A DNA stretch of 64,000 bases, taken from NCBI RefSeq assembly GCF_030687535.1, contig NZ_CP117437.1, positions 1,571,501 through 1,635,500 on the forward strand. Reading direction: 5' to 3'. Below, piece by piece: positions 26,831 through 34,901 of the stretch. A model generated the notes under the pieces. The model did no database searches. It saw nothing but the letters and a program-made list of their open reading frames with translations, and was not told the DNA's origin. How positions within the stretch are numbered: position 1 is the first letter of the stretch; each line of letters opens with the position of its first letter. The stretch comes from Pseudomonas sp. FP2335. GTDB taxonomy: Bacteria > Pseudomonadota > Gammaproteobacteria > Pseudomonadales > Pseudomonadaceae. The position numbers were made by a program, and so were the translations under genes.

Positions 26831-26947
26831 GAAATCCCCCGGTGCGGCTAACTAGCCAAAAGGTGTACGTATCAAATGCAGACCGGAGGGAGACGGGGCA
26901 GGTAAATAAATCCACACCTGCGAATGCAAAATATTCTCAAATAGATA

Positions 26948-27916
26948 TTATTTGCTTGCTTCGATCCTGATGATGCCATCGGCTGAGGTCACGGTTTTTA
27001 CCGGCAGCAGGGCGGGGAGGGCGCTGAGCAGGGCGTCCGGATCGTTTACGTCGAGGTTGCCCGAGACCTTCAGTTGCGCCACGGCATGGCTGACCTGCAT
27101 CGGGGCTTGCGGGCGGTAAAGGCCCAGTTCGTCGATCAGGCTGGCCAGCTCGCGATTGCGAAATGCCAGGTGCCCGCTGCGCCAGTCGGCGACTTCTTCG
27201 CCGGTGAGGCTTTGCTGCTGCAGGGTGCCCTTGGCGTAGTTGAAGGTGGCGCGTTGTTGGGCTCCGAGCAGTGCGACGGGGCTTTTGGCATCGGGTGCGA
27301 AGGCGACCTGGCCATGGGCGACGCTGACCACCAGTTGCTGCTGGCTGCGGCGCACGTCAAAACCGGTGCCAACCACCCGTACATTCGCTGCGCCGGCTTG
27401 TACGAACAGTGGGCGTTCCTTGTCAGGCGCGACCTCTATGTACAACTGGCCCTTGTCCAGGTGAAGAATGCGCTGGTAGGCGCTGAAATCCACGCGCACG
27501 CGGGTGTTGGCGTTTACATACAAGGTGCTGCCATCGGGCAGGTTCAAGGTGCGCATGCCCTTGGCGTGGGCGGCAACCTGGGTGTGAAAAAGCTCGCGTG
27601 GCGTGTCGATCCTGTTGGCCAGCACGGCGCAGACCAACGCGGCGGCCACCGCCAGAGCCGGGCGCCACATCGGCGCTTTGCGCTTGGGCAGCGCCACGGG
27701 TTTGTTCAGTTGCTGCAATTGGGCCAGGTCGGCCCACAGTTGCTCGAACTCGGCATAGGCGCGGGCATGCGCAGGCTCGGCCTGCCAGGCGGCAAAGGCC
27801 TTGCGCTCGGTACGGTCGGGGTCGTTGCGGTTGCGGGTAAACCAACTGGCGGCTTGGGCGTCGATAGAGTCGATCTCTTCGATGTCCATTGCGTCTGTGT
27901 CGCTCAGGCGGTTCAT
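26948..27916 (-). CDS. FecR-family anti-sigma / signal transducer
   Basis: A 322-residue FecR protein starting at 27916, four bases overlapping the sigma factor gene (ATGA). The N-terminal DUF4880 anti-sigma module contains AASWFTRNRNDPDRTERKAF and AWQAEPAHARAYAEFEQLW. A membrane helix (PALAVAAALVCAVLANRI) follows, then the periplasmic FecR domain with TLNLPDGSTLYVNANTRV and a C-terminal STN-binding part. It relays the receptor signal to the sigma factor in the cytoplasm. Confidence 0.92.
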   Translation of the reverse strand: MNRLSDTDAMDIEEIDSIDAQAASWFTRNRNDPDRTERKAFAAWQAEPAHARAYAEFEQLWADLAQLQQLNKPVALPKRKAPMWRPALAVAAALVCAVLANRIDTPRELFHTQVAAHAKGMRTLNLPDGSTLYVNANTRVRVDFSAYQRILHLDKGQLYIEVAPDKERPLFVQAGAANVRVVGTGFDVRRSQQQLVVSVAHGQVAFAPDAKSPVALLGAQQRATFNYAKGTLQQQSLTGEEVADWRSGHLAFRNRELASLIDELGLYRPQAPMQVSHAVAQLKVSGNLDVNDPDALLSALPALLPVKTVTSADGIIRIEASK

Positions 27917-28452
27917 TCTGGCTGCTCCGTGCCGGGTTCGTGTTGAAGGCGTCGCTTGCAATGCAGCAGGGCGAAGGCGATGTGTTTTTCCACCATGCTG
28001 GTGGAAATCCCCATGCGTTCGGCGATCTGCGCCTGGCTCAGGCCTTCGAAGCGGTGCAGCATAAGGGCTTCTCGGCGGCGGGGCGAGAGCTCGGCGAGGA
28101 CTTCTTTCAACTGTTCCAGGCGTTGCAAGCGCTGCACGGCGGCCATGGGCTCGTTGTGCTCGTCGGTGACCGGCTCGGCATCCCGTTCGGCCTGATCGCT
28201 GTGGACGGTATGGCGCACCTTCTGTTTGCGCCAGTGATCACGCAGCAGGTTGCGTGCCATCTGGAACAGAAACGCCCGCGGCTGCTCGACCTTGGCGCGG
28301 TCGCGGTAGTCCAGCCATTGGGTGAAGACGTCCTGGGTCATGTCCGCAGCGTCGCTGGCGTTGTCCGTGCGTTTGCGCAGGAAATACAGAATATCTGTAT
28401 AGAACCCGCGAAAGGCATCGGCCGACAGCGGGTCGGGCTTGGGGCGAGACAT
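27913..28452 (-). CDS. FecI-family ECF sigma factor
   Basis: A 179-residue ECF sigma factor. Region 2 includes DAADMTQDVFTQWLDYRD and region 4 the HTH AQIAERMGISTSMVEKHIAFALLHCK, the typical FecI ending. It directs polymerase to the receptor promoter when the FecR signal arrives. It is the first gene of sigma-fecR-receptor and has a candidate Fur box 41 bases upstream, so iron limitation should induce it. Confidence 0.92.
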   Translation of the reverse strand: MSRPKPDPLSADAFRGFYTDILYFLRKRTDNASDAADMTQDVFTQWLDYRDRAKVEQPRAFLFQMARNLLRDHWRKQKVRHTVHSDQAERDAEPVTDEHNEPMAAVQRLQRLEQLKEVLAELSPRRREALMLHRFEGLSQAQIAERMGISTSMVEKHIAFALLHCKRRLQHEPGTEQPE

Positions 28453-28492
28453 GAATATCCTTCTTGACGAAGCGCGACGTAGGAAAGTCGCG

Positions 28493-28511
28493 AATGGTAT
28501 CGAGAACCATT
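28493..28511. promoter_or_regulatory. Candidate Fur box
   Basis: AATGGTATCGAGAACCATT is a 19-base palindrome with AATGGT / ACCATT arms and 7 bases between, similar in shape to Fur boxes of Pseudomonas sigma genes. It sits 41 bases before the sigma-factor start. Fit to the canonical GATAATGATAATCATTATC is only partial. Confidence 0.45.
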
Positions 28512-28528
28512 GCTATTTGTCTCTAAAA

Positions 28529-28620
28529 AAGTGGGAGAGGCCTTGCCCTCGATGACCCTGGTTCAGCCAACGCATGCAGTGGCTGACACTCCGGCATCGG
28601 GGCCACGCCCCTCCCACATT
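28529..28620. repeat. REPIN of the GGGG(C/T)TTGCCC class
   Basis: Inverted AGTGGGAGAGGCCTTGCCCT copies, a third sequence class distinct from those at 1411 and 15007. It lies between the sigma-factor promoter and the DUF4917 gene. Confidence 0.8.
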
Positions 28621-28624
28621 TTTC

Positions 28625-29641
28625 TCAGCGTTCGACGGGCACGGACAGCGCAGGATTGCCCAACGCATGGGTACGCGCGGCAAAGAACCTCAGTTCCACA
28701 TCGGTTCCCTCGAACAGCTGCGAATACCGCCGCTTCTGCTGACGAATAAACCCATCACTGCGTCCCGACACCGAAATCGCCAAGGTGGTCAATCCCGCCT
28801 GGCGAATCGCATCCACCAAGTGTTTGTCCTGTGCCCCCAATTCGTGGCCGAAGATGCACAACGCCCCTTCATGGGTCAGCAATTGCTCATAGCAGAACGA
28901 CAGGTAATCCGAACTGCGGATGGTCTTGAGCTTCTCTTCAACCTTGCCCTCGCTGACAAACAGTGGCACATCGTCGAGGGTCTTGATCGTGTTGTTGATC
29001 GCAAAACTGCTGAGCAAGGTGCTGTCGGTGGTCGGCAGCTTGCGTGCGGTGCCGTCGAGGTTGCGCACCAGGTGCAGACCGCCGTGCAGGTAGAGGATGC
29101 GCGTGGCGTCGGTGCGGGTGTTGCGCAGGTCGAAGCTGGCGTCGGCGCTGCGGAACAGGTCGTCAATGCCCGGCGCGTGCAGGATCGCCCAGTAGTTGAG
29201 CAAGTCGTAGTTGCTCGTGAATACCGTGGAGTAGCTTGCCAGTTCGCGGTTGATCGTCGCCAATGTCGACGGTTGCACCAGACGCCACGGGATATGCACG
29301 GCGTGGATGGTATTGATCAGCGCTTCCTTGATCGCGTAGTAGCGATTGCGCGGCGCCGCCGAGCTGACTGCCAGCGCCTTGTTGACCCGGCTGGTGGTTT
29401 TCAGGGCACCCAGGGCTTGCTCGAAACTGCGGGTTTGCAGGGCATCGAACACGCTGAGCTCGGATTGGCTCAGGGGCTTTTCTTCGACGGTGCGGGCGTT
29501 TTCGAACAGCGAGTCGTAGGCAAAGTCTTCCCAAATCGTACGGCTGGCGCCGTTGCCGATCAGAATGCCGCTGAAGTCGATCGCGCTGCGCAGGGCGCTC
29601 CAGTCTTCAAGGTGGGCGTCAATATCCTGGAAATCCTTCAT
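28625..29641 (-). CDS. DUF4917-family protein with SIR2-like features
   Basis: A 338-residue soluble protein. It matches the DUF4917 type: GILIGNGASRTIW near residue 30, FTSNYDLLNYW with Asn144 and Asp146, YLHGGLHLV with His186, and CIFGHELGAQDKHLVDAI at 262-279. These four elements fall in the order of SIR2-like NAD-binding proteins (GAG loop, TxNYD, HG, G-S-DxH). I infer an NAD-binding or NADase fold, unproved. No membrane segment or partner domain is visible. It stands alone. Confidence 0.7.
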   Translation of the reverse strand: MKDFQDIDAHLEDWSALRSAIDFSGILIGNGASRTIWEDFAYDSLFENARTVEEKPLSQSELSVFDALQTRSFEQALGALKTTSRVNKALAVSSAAPRNRYYAIKEALINTIHAVHIPWRLVQPSTLATINRELASYSTVFTSNYDLLNYWAILHAPGIDDLFRSADASFDLRNTRTDATRILYLHGGLHLVRNLDGTARKLPTTDSTLLSSFAINNTIKTLDDVPLFVSEGKVEEKLKTIRSSDYLSFCYEQLLTHEGALCIFGHELGAQDKHLVDAIRQAGLTTLAISVSGRSDGFIRQQKRRYSQLFEGTDVELRFFAARTHALGNPALSVPVER

Positions 29642-29764
29642 TGCGGCGGGTCTACTCGAAATCGGCTGGGCGGTGACTTTATCACGAGCGGGCGTTGATC
29701 CTGATCAAGATGCGCTGCGCGCCACGGGTTGATTCTGTAGGCATAAAGCCTCTGAGGATTCGCC

Positions 29765-30913
29765 ATGAGCAGCACCTTCTTTATTCCCGCCGTCAACATC
29801 ATGGGCACTGATTGCCTCGACGAAGCCATGACTGCCATTCGCAACTACGGCTTTCGCAAGGCGCTGATCGTCACCGACGCCGGCTTGGCCAAGGCGGGCG
29901 TGGCCCACATGATCGCCGAGAAACTGGCGATGCAGGACATCGACTCGGTGATCTACGACGGCGCCAAACCCAACCCCAACGTGGAAAACGTCGAGAACGG
30001 CCTGGCGCTCTTGCAGGCGAGCGCCTGCGATTTTGTGGTGTCCCTGGGCGGCGGTTCGCCGCACGACTGCGCCAAGGGCATCGCCCTGTGCGCCACCAAT
30101 GGCGGGCATATCGGCGACTACGAGGGGGTCGACCAATCGAGCAAGCCGCAACTGCCGCTGGTGGCCATCAACACCACCGCCGGCACCGCCAGCGAGATGA
30201 CCCGTTTCTGCATCATTACCGACGAAACCCGCCACGTGAAAATGGCCATCGTCGACCGTAACGTCACGCCGCTGCTGTCGGTCAACGACCCGGCATTGAT
30301 GGTCGGCATGCCCAAGGGCCTCACCGCCGCCACCGGCATGGACGCCTTGACCCACGCCATCGAAGCCTACGTGTCCACTGCCGCCACGCCGATCACTGAT
30401 GCTTGCGCGATCAAGGCCATCGAACTGATCAGTGCCAACCTGCGCCTGGCCGTGCGCGACGGCAGCGACAAGGCCGCGCGGGAAAACATGGCGTATGCGC
30501 AGTTCCTCGCCGGCATGGCGTTCAACAACGCGTCGCTGGGCTTTGTACACGCCATGGCCCACCAACTGGGCGGCTTGTACGATTTGCCCCACGGCGTGTG
30601 CAACGCTGTCCTACTGCCCCATGTGCAGAGCTTCAACGCCAGCGTCAGCGCCAAACGCTTGTGCGACGTGGGCCGCGCCCTGGGCGCCGACGTCAAGGGC
30701 ATCACCGTGGAAGAGGGCGCCCAGGCGGCCATCGCGGCGATTCGCAGTTTGTCCCAGGACGTCGACATCCCCGCTGGCCTGCGTGAACTGGGCGCCAAGT
30801 TGCAGGACATCCCGCTGCTCGCCACCAACGCCTTGAAGGATGCGTGCGGGCTGACCAACCCACGGCGCGCGGATCAAAGGCAGATAGAAGAGATCTTTCG
30901 CAGCGCTTTCTAG
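29765..30913 (+). CDS. yiaY: Iron-containing alcohol dehydrogenase (YiaY/ErcA type)
   Basis: A 382-residue group III dehydrogenase. The NAD-binding [11 protein letters not shown] motif lies near residue 96 and the iron ligands are in [12 protein letters not shown] and [18 protein letters not shown]. The sequence starts [14 protein letters not shown], typical of Pseudomonas YiaY/ErcA proteins. It oxidises primary alcohols or threonine-like alcohols with NAD+; in pseudomonads such enzymes lie on ethanol or choline metabolism regulons, which is context not shown here. It is monocistronic, ending at a hairpin. Confidence 0.87.
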   Translation: MSSTFFIPAVNIMGTDCLDEAMTAIRNYGFRKALIVTDAGLAKAGVAHMIAEKLAMQDIDSVIYDGAKPNPNVENVENGLALLQASACDFVVSLGGGSPHDCAKGIALCATNGGHIGDYEGVDQSSKPQLPLVAINTTAGTASEMTRFCIITDETRHVKMAIVDRNVTPLLSVNDPALMVGMPKGLTAATGMDALTHAIEAYVSTAATPITDACAIKAIELISANLRLAVRDGSDKAARENMAYAQFLAGMAFNNASLGFVHAMAHQLGGLYDLPHGVCNAVLLPHVQSFNASVSAKRLCDVGRALGADVKGITVEEGAQAAIAAIRSLSQDVDIPAGLRELGAKLQDIPLLATNALKDACGLTNPRRADQRQIEEIFRSAF

Positions 30914-30926
30914 CGGGGCAGTGACG

Positions 30927-30986
30927 AGCCGCAAGCGTTAAGCTACAAGTGAAATCGCATTCAACTTGAAGCTTGAGCTTGCGGCT
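30927..30986. terminator. Long imperfect hairpin after the dehydrogenase
   Basis: AGCCGCAAGC...ACAAGT (30927-30950) pairs with ACTTGAAGCTTGAGCTTGCGGCT (30964-30986) with a few mismatches. It is an AGCTTG-type repeat rather than a REP. It has no T run; a role as terminator or mRNA stabiliser is inferred. Confidence 0.5.
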
Positions 30987-31004
30987 TGCCGCTGAGGTCC
31001 CCCT

Positions 31005-31679
31005 ATGAGAGTTCTGTTATTCGGCGCCACCGGCATGGTCGGCCAAGGTGTTCTACGTGAATGCCTGCTGGCCGCTGACGTGCAGGAAGTGGTCGCGGTT
31101 GGCCGCACGCCCCTGACCCAGGAACACGGCAAGCTGCATCAGGTGTTGCACAGCGACATGCTGGATTTCCAACCCCTGGAAAACCTGCTGCAAGGTTTTG
31201 ATGCGTGCTTCTTCTGCCTCGGCGTTTCGTCGGCGGGCATGAGTGAACCCCGGTACACCCACCTCACCTACGACCTGACGTTGGTCGCGGCCAGCACGTT
31301 GGCGCGGCTCAATCCGCAGATGACGTTTATCTATGTGTCCGGCGCCGGTACGGACAGTTCCGAGGCGGGTAAGTCGATGTGGGCGCGGGTCAAGGGCAAG
31401 ACCGAGAATGCCTTGCTGCGCTTGCCGTTCAAGGCGGTGTATCTGTTCCGGCCAGGGGTGATCCAGCCGCTGCACGGGGTGCGGTCGAAGACGCCGTTGT
31501 ACCAAGGGTTTTATGCCGTGCTCGGGCCGTTGCTGTCGCTTGTACGCCAGGTCAAGCCAAGTTGGGTTGTCAGCACCGAGACTGTTGGCCGGGCGATGTT
31601 GCAGGCGGCGAGCCAGGGCGCGCCACAACCGGTGGTGGAGCAGGCCGAGATCAATCGACTGGCCGGCGAGCGCCGCTGA
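31005..31679 (+). CDS. NAD(P)-binding Rossmann protein, HTATIP2-like
   Basis: A 224-residue atypical short-chain dehydrogenase. It opens with the nucleotide-binding LLFGATGMVGQGVL and continues with DACFFCLGVSSAGMSE and FIYVSGAGTD, the pattern of the human HTATIP2/TIP30-like group. The catalytic YxxxK is not evident. The function is unknown, perhaps redox sensing or ligand binding. Its stop overlaps the next gene start (TGATG), so it is co-translated with a LysR regulator. Confidence 0.8.
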   Translation: MRVLLFGATGMVGQGVLRECLLAADVQEVVAVGRTPLTQEHGKLHQVLHSDMLDFQPLENLLQGFDACFFCLGVSSAGMSEPRYTHLTYDLTLVAASTLARLNPQMTFIYVSGAGTDSSEAGKSMWARVKGKTENALLRLPFKAVYLFRPGVIQPLHGVRSKTPLYQGFYAVLGPLLSLVRQVKPSWVVSTETVGRAMLQAASQGAPQPVVEQAEINRLAGERR

Positions 31680-32599
31680 TGTTGCACAAGAGCCTGGTGC
31701 GCCGCCTGGATTTGATCACCTTGCAACTGTTTGTCGCGGTGTTTGAAGAGGGCACGCTGACCCGTGCCGCTTCGCGCGAAGCCATTGCGGTGTCGGCTGC
31801 CAGCAAGCGGCTGATGGAGTTGGAGCAGGTGCTGGGCGTCAGCCTGTTTGTGCGGCGGGCCAAGGGCATGGACCTGACGGCCGCCGGTGAAACCCTGTTG
31901 CACCATGCACGGCAGATGCTGTTCAACGTCGAGAAAATGGGCCTGGAACTCGGCGAACACAGCCATGGTGTGCGCGGCTATGTGCGGATGCTGGCCAATC
32001 TCTCGGCGATCATTGAGTTCCTTCCCGAAGACCTGCGGGATTTTTCCGCACTGCACCCTCAGGTCAAAACCGACCTGGAGGAGCGCCCCAGCAACGGCGT
32101 GGTCCAGGGTGTGCTGGATGGCGTGGCGGACCTGGGCATCTGCTCCAGCGACACCGACATCAAAGGCCTGCCCAGCGTGATTTATCGCCTCGACAAACTG
32201 GTGGTGCTGATGCCCGCGGATCACGCCTTGGCAGCCCGCGATAGCCTGGCCTTCGCCGAAACCCTGGACAGCGACTATGTCGGCCTGCACGCCGCCAGCT
32301 CGATCAATATGCGTACCCACGCCGCCGCACGGGAGGCGGGCAAGATGCTGCGCCTGCGTATTCATGTGCCGGGGTTTGATGCGATGTGCCGGATGGTCCA
32401 GGCGAACATGGGCATCGGCATTCTGCCGCGCAAGGCGTACGAATTGTTCGGCCGCGCCCTGGGTTTGCATGCCGTGCCGCTGACGGATGCCTGGTCGGAT
32501 CGCAGCCTGATCCTGGTGGTACGTGATGAGGCGCAACTGTCGCCAGTGAGTCGTTTGCTCTTTGATTACCTGAGCAATACGTCTGAGTCCTACAGATAA
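31679..32599 (+). CDS. LysR-family transcriptional regulator
   Basis: A 306-residue LysR protein. The winged helix-turn-helix is in LQLFVAVFEEGTLTRAA and AVSAASKRLMELEQVLG; the C-terminal effector domain follows (VLDGVADLGICSSDTDI). The chosen ATG at 31679 overlaps the stop of the Rossmann gene. It stands immediately upstream of, and codirectional with, the CoA-transferase/lyase/permease genes (111 bases between), so it is the likely regulator of that unit. The upstream coupling is unusual. Confidence 0.88.
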   Translation: MLHKSLVRRLDLITLQLFVAVFEEGTLTRAASREAIAVSAASKRLMELEQVLGVSLFVRRAKGMDLTAAGETLLHHARQMLFNVEKMGLELGEHSHGVRGYVRMLANLSAIIEFLPEDLRDFSALHPQVKTDLEERPSNGVVQGVLDGVADLGICSSDTDIKGLPSVIYRLDKLVVLMPADHALAARDSLAFAETLDSDYVGLHAASSINMRTHAAAREAGKMLRLRIHVPGFDAMCRMVQANMGIGILPRKAYELFGRALGLHAVPLTDAWSDRSLILVVRDEAQLSPVSRLLFDYLSNTSESYR

Positions 32600-32710
32600 T
32601 TCTTCGATCGTTCGCCTTTCGCGAACGCTACTTGCCAACTGACGGTTGGATTTCTCCTGTATTGGCCCTCTAGTCTTGGCGCCATATTCCAAGAATAAGA
32701 GGTCCACACC

Positions 32711-33904
32711 ATGACGGGTCCCCTGAGCGGTATCAAGGTGATCGAGATCGGCACGCTGATTGCCGCGCCGTTCGCCGCCCGGCTGATGGCCGAGTTTGGC
32801 GCCGAGGTGATCAAGATCGAAGCCATTGGCCAGGGCGATCCACTTCGCAAATGGCGAAAGCTGCATGAAGGTACGTCGCTGTGGTGGTACCTGCAATCGC
32901 GCAACAAGAAGTCCCTGGCGTTGGACCTCAAGTCCGGCGAAGGCCTGGACCTGATCAAGCAACTGCTCGGCGATGCCGACGTGCTGATCGAAAACCTGCG
33001 TCCCGGTGGCCTGGAAAAACTCGGCCTGGGCTGGGACGTGTTGCACGCCCTCAACCCCAAGCTGACCCTGGTGCGCATCTCTGGCTATGGCCAGACCGGC
33101 CCGTATCGCGACCGTCCTGGCTTCGGTGCCATTGGCGAGGCCATGGGCGGTATCCGCTACACCACCGGCAACCCGGACTCGCCTCCGGCGCGGGTCGGGG
33201 TGAGCCTGGGGGATTCCCTCGCGTCCCTGCACGGTGTGATCGGCGCGCTGATGTCGCTGTTGCGGGTCAAGACCGGGCAGGGCGATGGGCAGATCGTCGA
33301 TGTGTCGCTGGCCGAAAGCGTGTTCAATCTGATGGAAAGCCTGGTGCCCGAATACGACATGCTCGGCCATGTGCGTGAACGCAGCGGCGGCGCCTTGCCC
33401 GGCATCGCGCCGTCCAACACCTACCTGACCGCCGATGGCGCCTACGTGGTGATTGCCGGCAACAGCGACCCGATCTACAAGCGCCTGATGAGCGCCATCG
33501 GTCGCGCCGACCTGGGCGAAGCGCCGGAGTTCGCCCATAACGATGGCCGCGCCGCCAAGAGCGGGCTGCTCGATGCGGCGATCACCCACTGGACCAGCAG
33601 CCTGCCCATCGACCAGGTACTCAGCGCGCTGGAAGCCGCCGAAGTGCCGGCCGGACGCATCTATTCCGTGGCGGACATCGTCAGCGATCCGCACTATCAG
33701 GCGCGGGACATGTTGCTCAGCGCCGAGCTGCCCGGCGGCGTGTCGGTGAAGATGCCCGGCATCGTGCCCAAGCTCTCGCAAACGCCTGGCGGGGTGAACT
33801 GGTCGGGTCCGGCCCTGGGCCAACATACGGATGACATTCTTGGCAGCCTGGGTCTTACCGGCGCCGATATTCAACGCCTGAAAACGTCCGGAGTGGTGCA
33901 ATGA
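32711..33904 (+). CDS. Class III CoA-transferase (CaiB/BaiF, SUGCT-like)
   Basis: A 397-residue family III CoA-transferase. It begins LSGIKVIEIGTLIAAPFAARLMAEFG with the usual CoA-binding start, and the catalytic aspartate is the Asp168 of SLGDSLASLHG, equal to Asp169 of formyl-CoA transferase. The C-terminal part includes AEVPAGRIYSVADI. The enzyme moves CoA from succinyl-CoA or acetyl-CoA to a carboxylate. Its stop overlaps the HMG-CoA lyase gene (ATGA), pointing to a substrate such as 3-hydroxy-3-methylglutarate. Confidence 0.9.
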   Translation: MTGPLSGIKVIEIGTLIAAPFAARLMAEFGAEVIKIEAIGQGDPLRKWRKLHEGTSLWWYLQSRNKKSLALDLKSGEGLDLIKQLLGDADVLIENLRPGGLEKLGLGWDVLHALNPKLTLVRISGYGQTGPYRDRPGFGAIGEAMGGIRYTTGNPDSPPARVGVSLGDSLASLHGVIGALMSLLRVKTGQGDGQIVDVSLAESVFNLMESLVPEYDMLGHVRERSGGALPGIAPSNTYLTADGAYVVIAGNSDPIYKRLMSAIGRADLGEAPEFAHNDGRAAKSGLLDAAITHWTSSLPIDQVLSALEAAEVPAGRIYSVADIVSDPHYQARDMLLSAELPGGVSVKMPGIVPKLSQTPGGVNWSGPALGQHTDDILGSLGLTGADIQRLKTSGVVQ

Positions 33905-34842
33905 TTCACGACTATTCAGACCCGCTGATCGTGCAGGAAGTCTCCCCGCGGGACGGCCTGCAAATCGAGCCGACCTGGGTCGAGACCGCCGACAAGATCG
34001 CCCTGATCGACCAGCTTTCACTGGCCGGTTTTTCGCGGATCGAAGCCGGTTCGTTCGTGTCACCGAAGGCCATTCCCGCATTGCGCGATGGCGAGCAGGT
34101 GTTCCAGGGCATCCAGCGCAAGGCCGGTGTGATCTACGTGGCGTTGATCCCCAACCTCAAGGGCGCCCAACGCGCCATCGAGTCCCGCGCCGATGAGTTG
34201 AATCTGGTGATGTCTGCCAGCCAGACCCATAACCTGGCCAATATGCGCATGCGATGCGAGGCGTCGTTGGCGGCGTTCGGCGATATTGTCAGCTTTGCCG
34301 CCGACCATCCCGTGCGCCTCAACGCCAGTATCGCCACCACCTTTGGTTGCCCGTTCGAAGGAGCGATCGATGAGGATCGCGTGCTGCAGATTGTCGATGC
34401 TTATCGCGAGCTGGGCATTCAGGGCATCAGCCTTGCCGATACCACCGGAATGGCCAACCCGCGTCAGGTCGAGCGCCTGGTCAAGCGTGTGCTGGAGCGT
34501 GTGCCCGCCAATGACCTGACCCTGCATTTCCACAACACCCGCGGCCTGGGGTTGTGCAACGTGCTGGCGGCCTACGAGGCTGGGGCCCGGCGGTTTGACG
34601 CGGCCCTCGGCGGCCTTGGCGGCTGCCCGTTTGCGCCGGGGGCGTCGGGCAATATCTGCACCGAAGACCTGGTCAACCTGTGCGAAGAAGTGGGCATTCA
34701 CACCGGGATCGACTTGCCGCACCTGCTGCACCTGTCCCGCCAATTGCCGGCCTTGCTGGGGCACGAACTGCCCGGCCAGGTGGCCAAGGCCGGGCGCAAT
34801 TGCGACCTGCATCCACCACCGGCGTACATCGCCACGCTGTAA
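33901..34842 (+). CDS. Hydroxymethylglutaryl-CoA lyase family
   Basis: A 313-residue DRE-TIM metallolyase of the HMG-CoA lyase type. The metal and base motif is EVSPRDGLQ, the His pair is LHFHNTRG, and the signature GLGGCPFAPGASGN carries the catalytic cysteine. The enzyme cleaves 3-hydroxy-3-methylglutaryl-CoA to acetoacetate and acetyl-CoA, or a related branched hydroxyacyl-CoA. It is coupled to the CoA-transferase by a 4-base overlap and followed by an MFS permease, not by the leucine catabolic genes, so it is unlikely to be the liu-pathway enzyme. Confidence 0.9.
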   Translation: MIHDYSDPLIVQEVSPRDGLQIEPTWVETADKIALIDQLSLAGFSRIEAGSFVSPKAIPALRDGEQVFQGIQRKAGVIYVALIPNLKGAQRAIESRADELNLVMSASQTHNLANMRMRCEASLAAFGDIVSFAADHPVRLNASIATTFGCPFEGAIDEDRVLQIVDAYRELGIQGISLADTTGMANPRQVERLVKRVLERVPANDLTLHFHNTRGLGLCNVLAAYEAGARRFDAALGGLGGCPFAPGASGNICTEDLVNLCEEVGIHTGIDLPHLLHLSRQLPALLGHELPGQVAKAGRNCDLHPPPAYIATL

Positions 34843-34901
34843 CCCCGCACCAGACAACAAAAACAATCGGGCGCCCGTGAGCAGCCCGCTGGAGAGAAAA
34901 C

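Noticed and set aside
31511..34081. Minus-strand frame of 856 codons
   Set aside because: Antisense to LysR and CoA-transferase genes that have full family motifs and overlapping start/stop signals.
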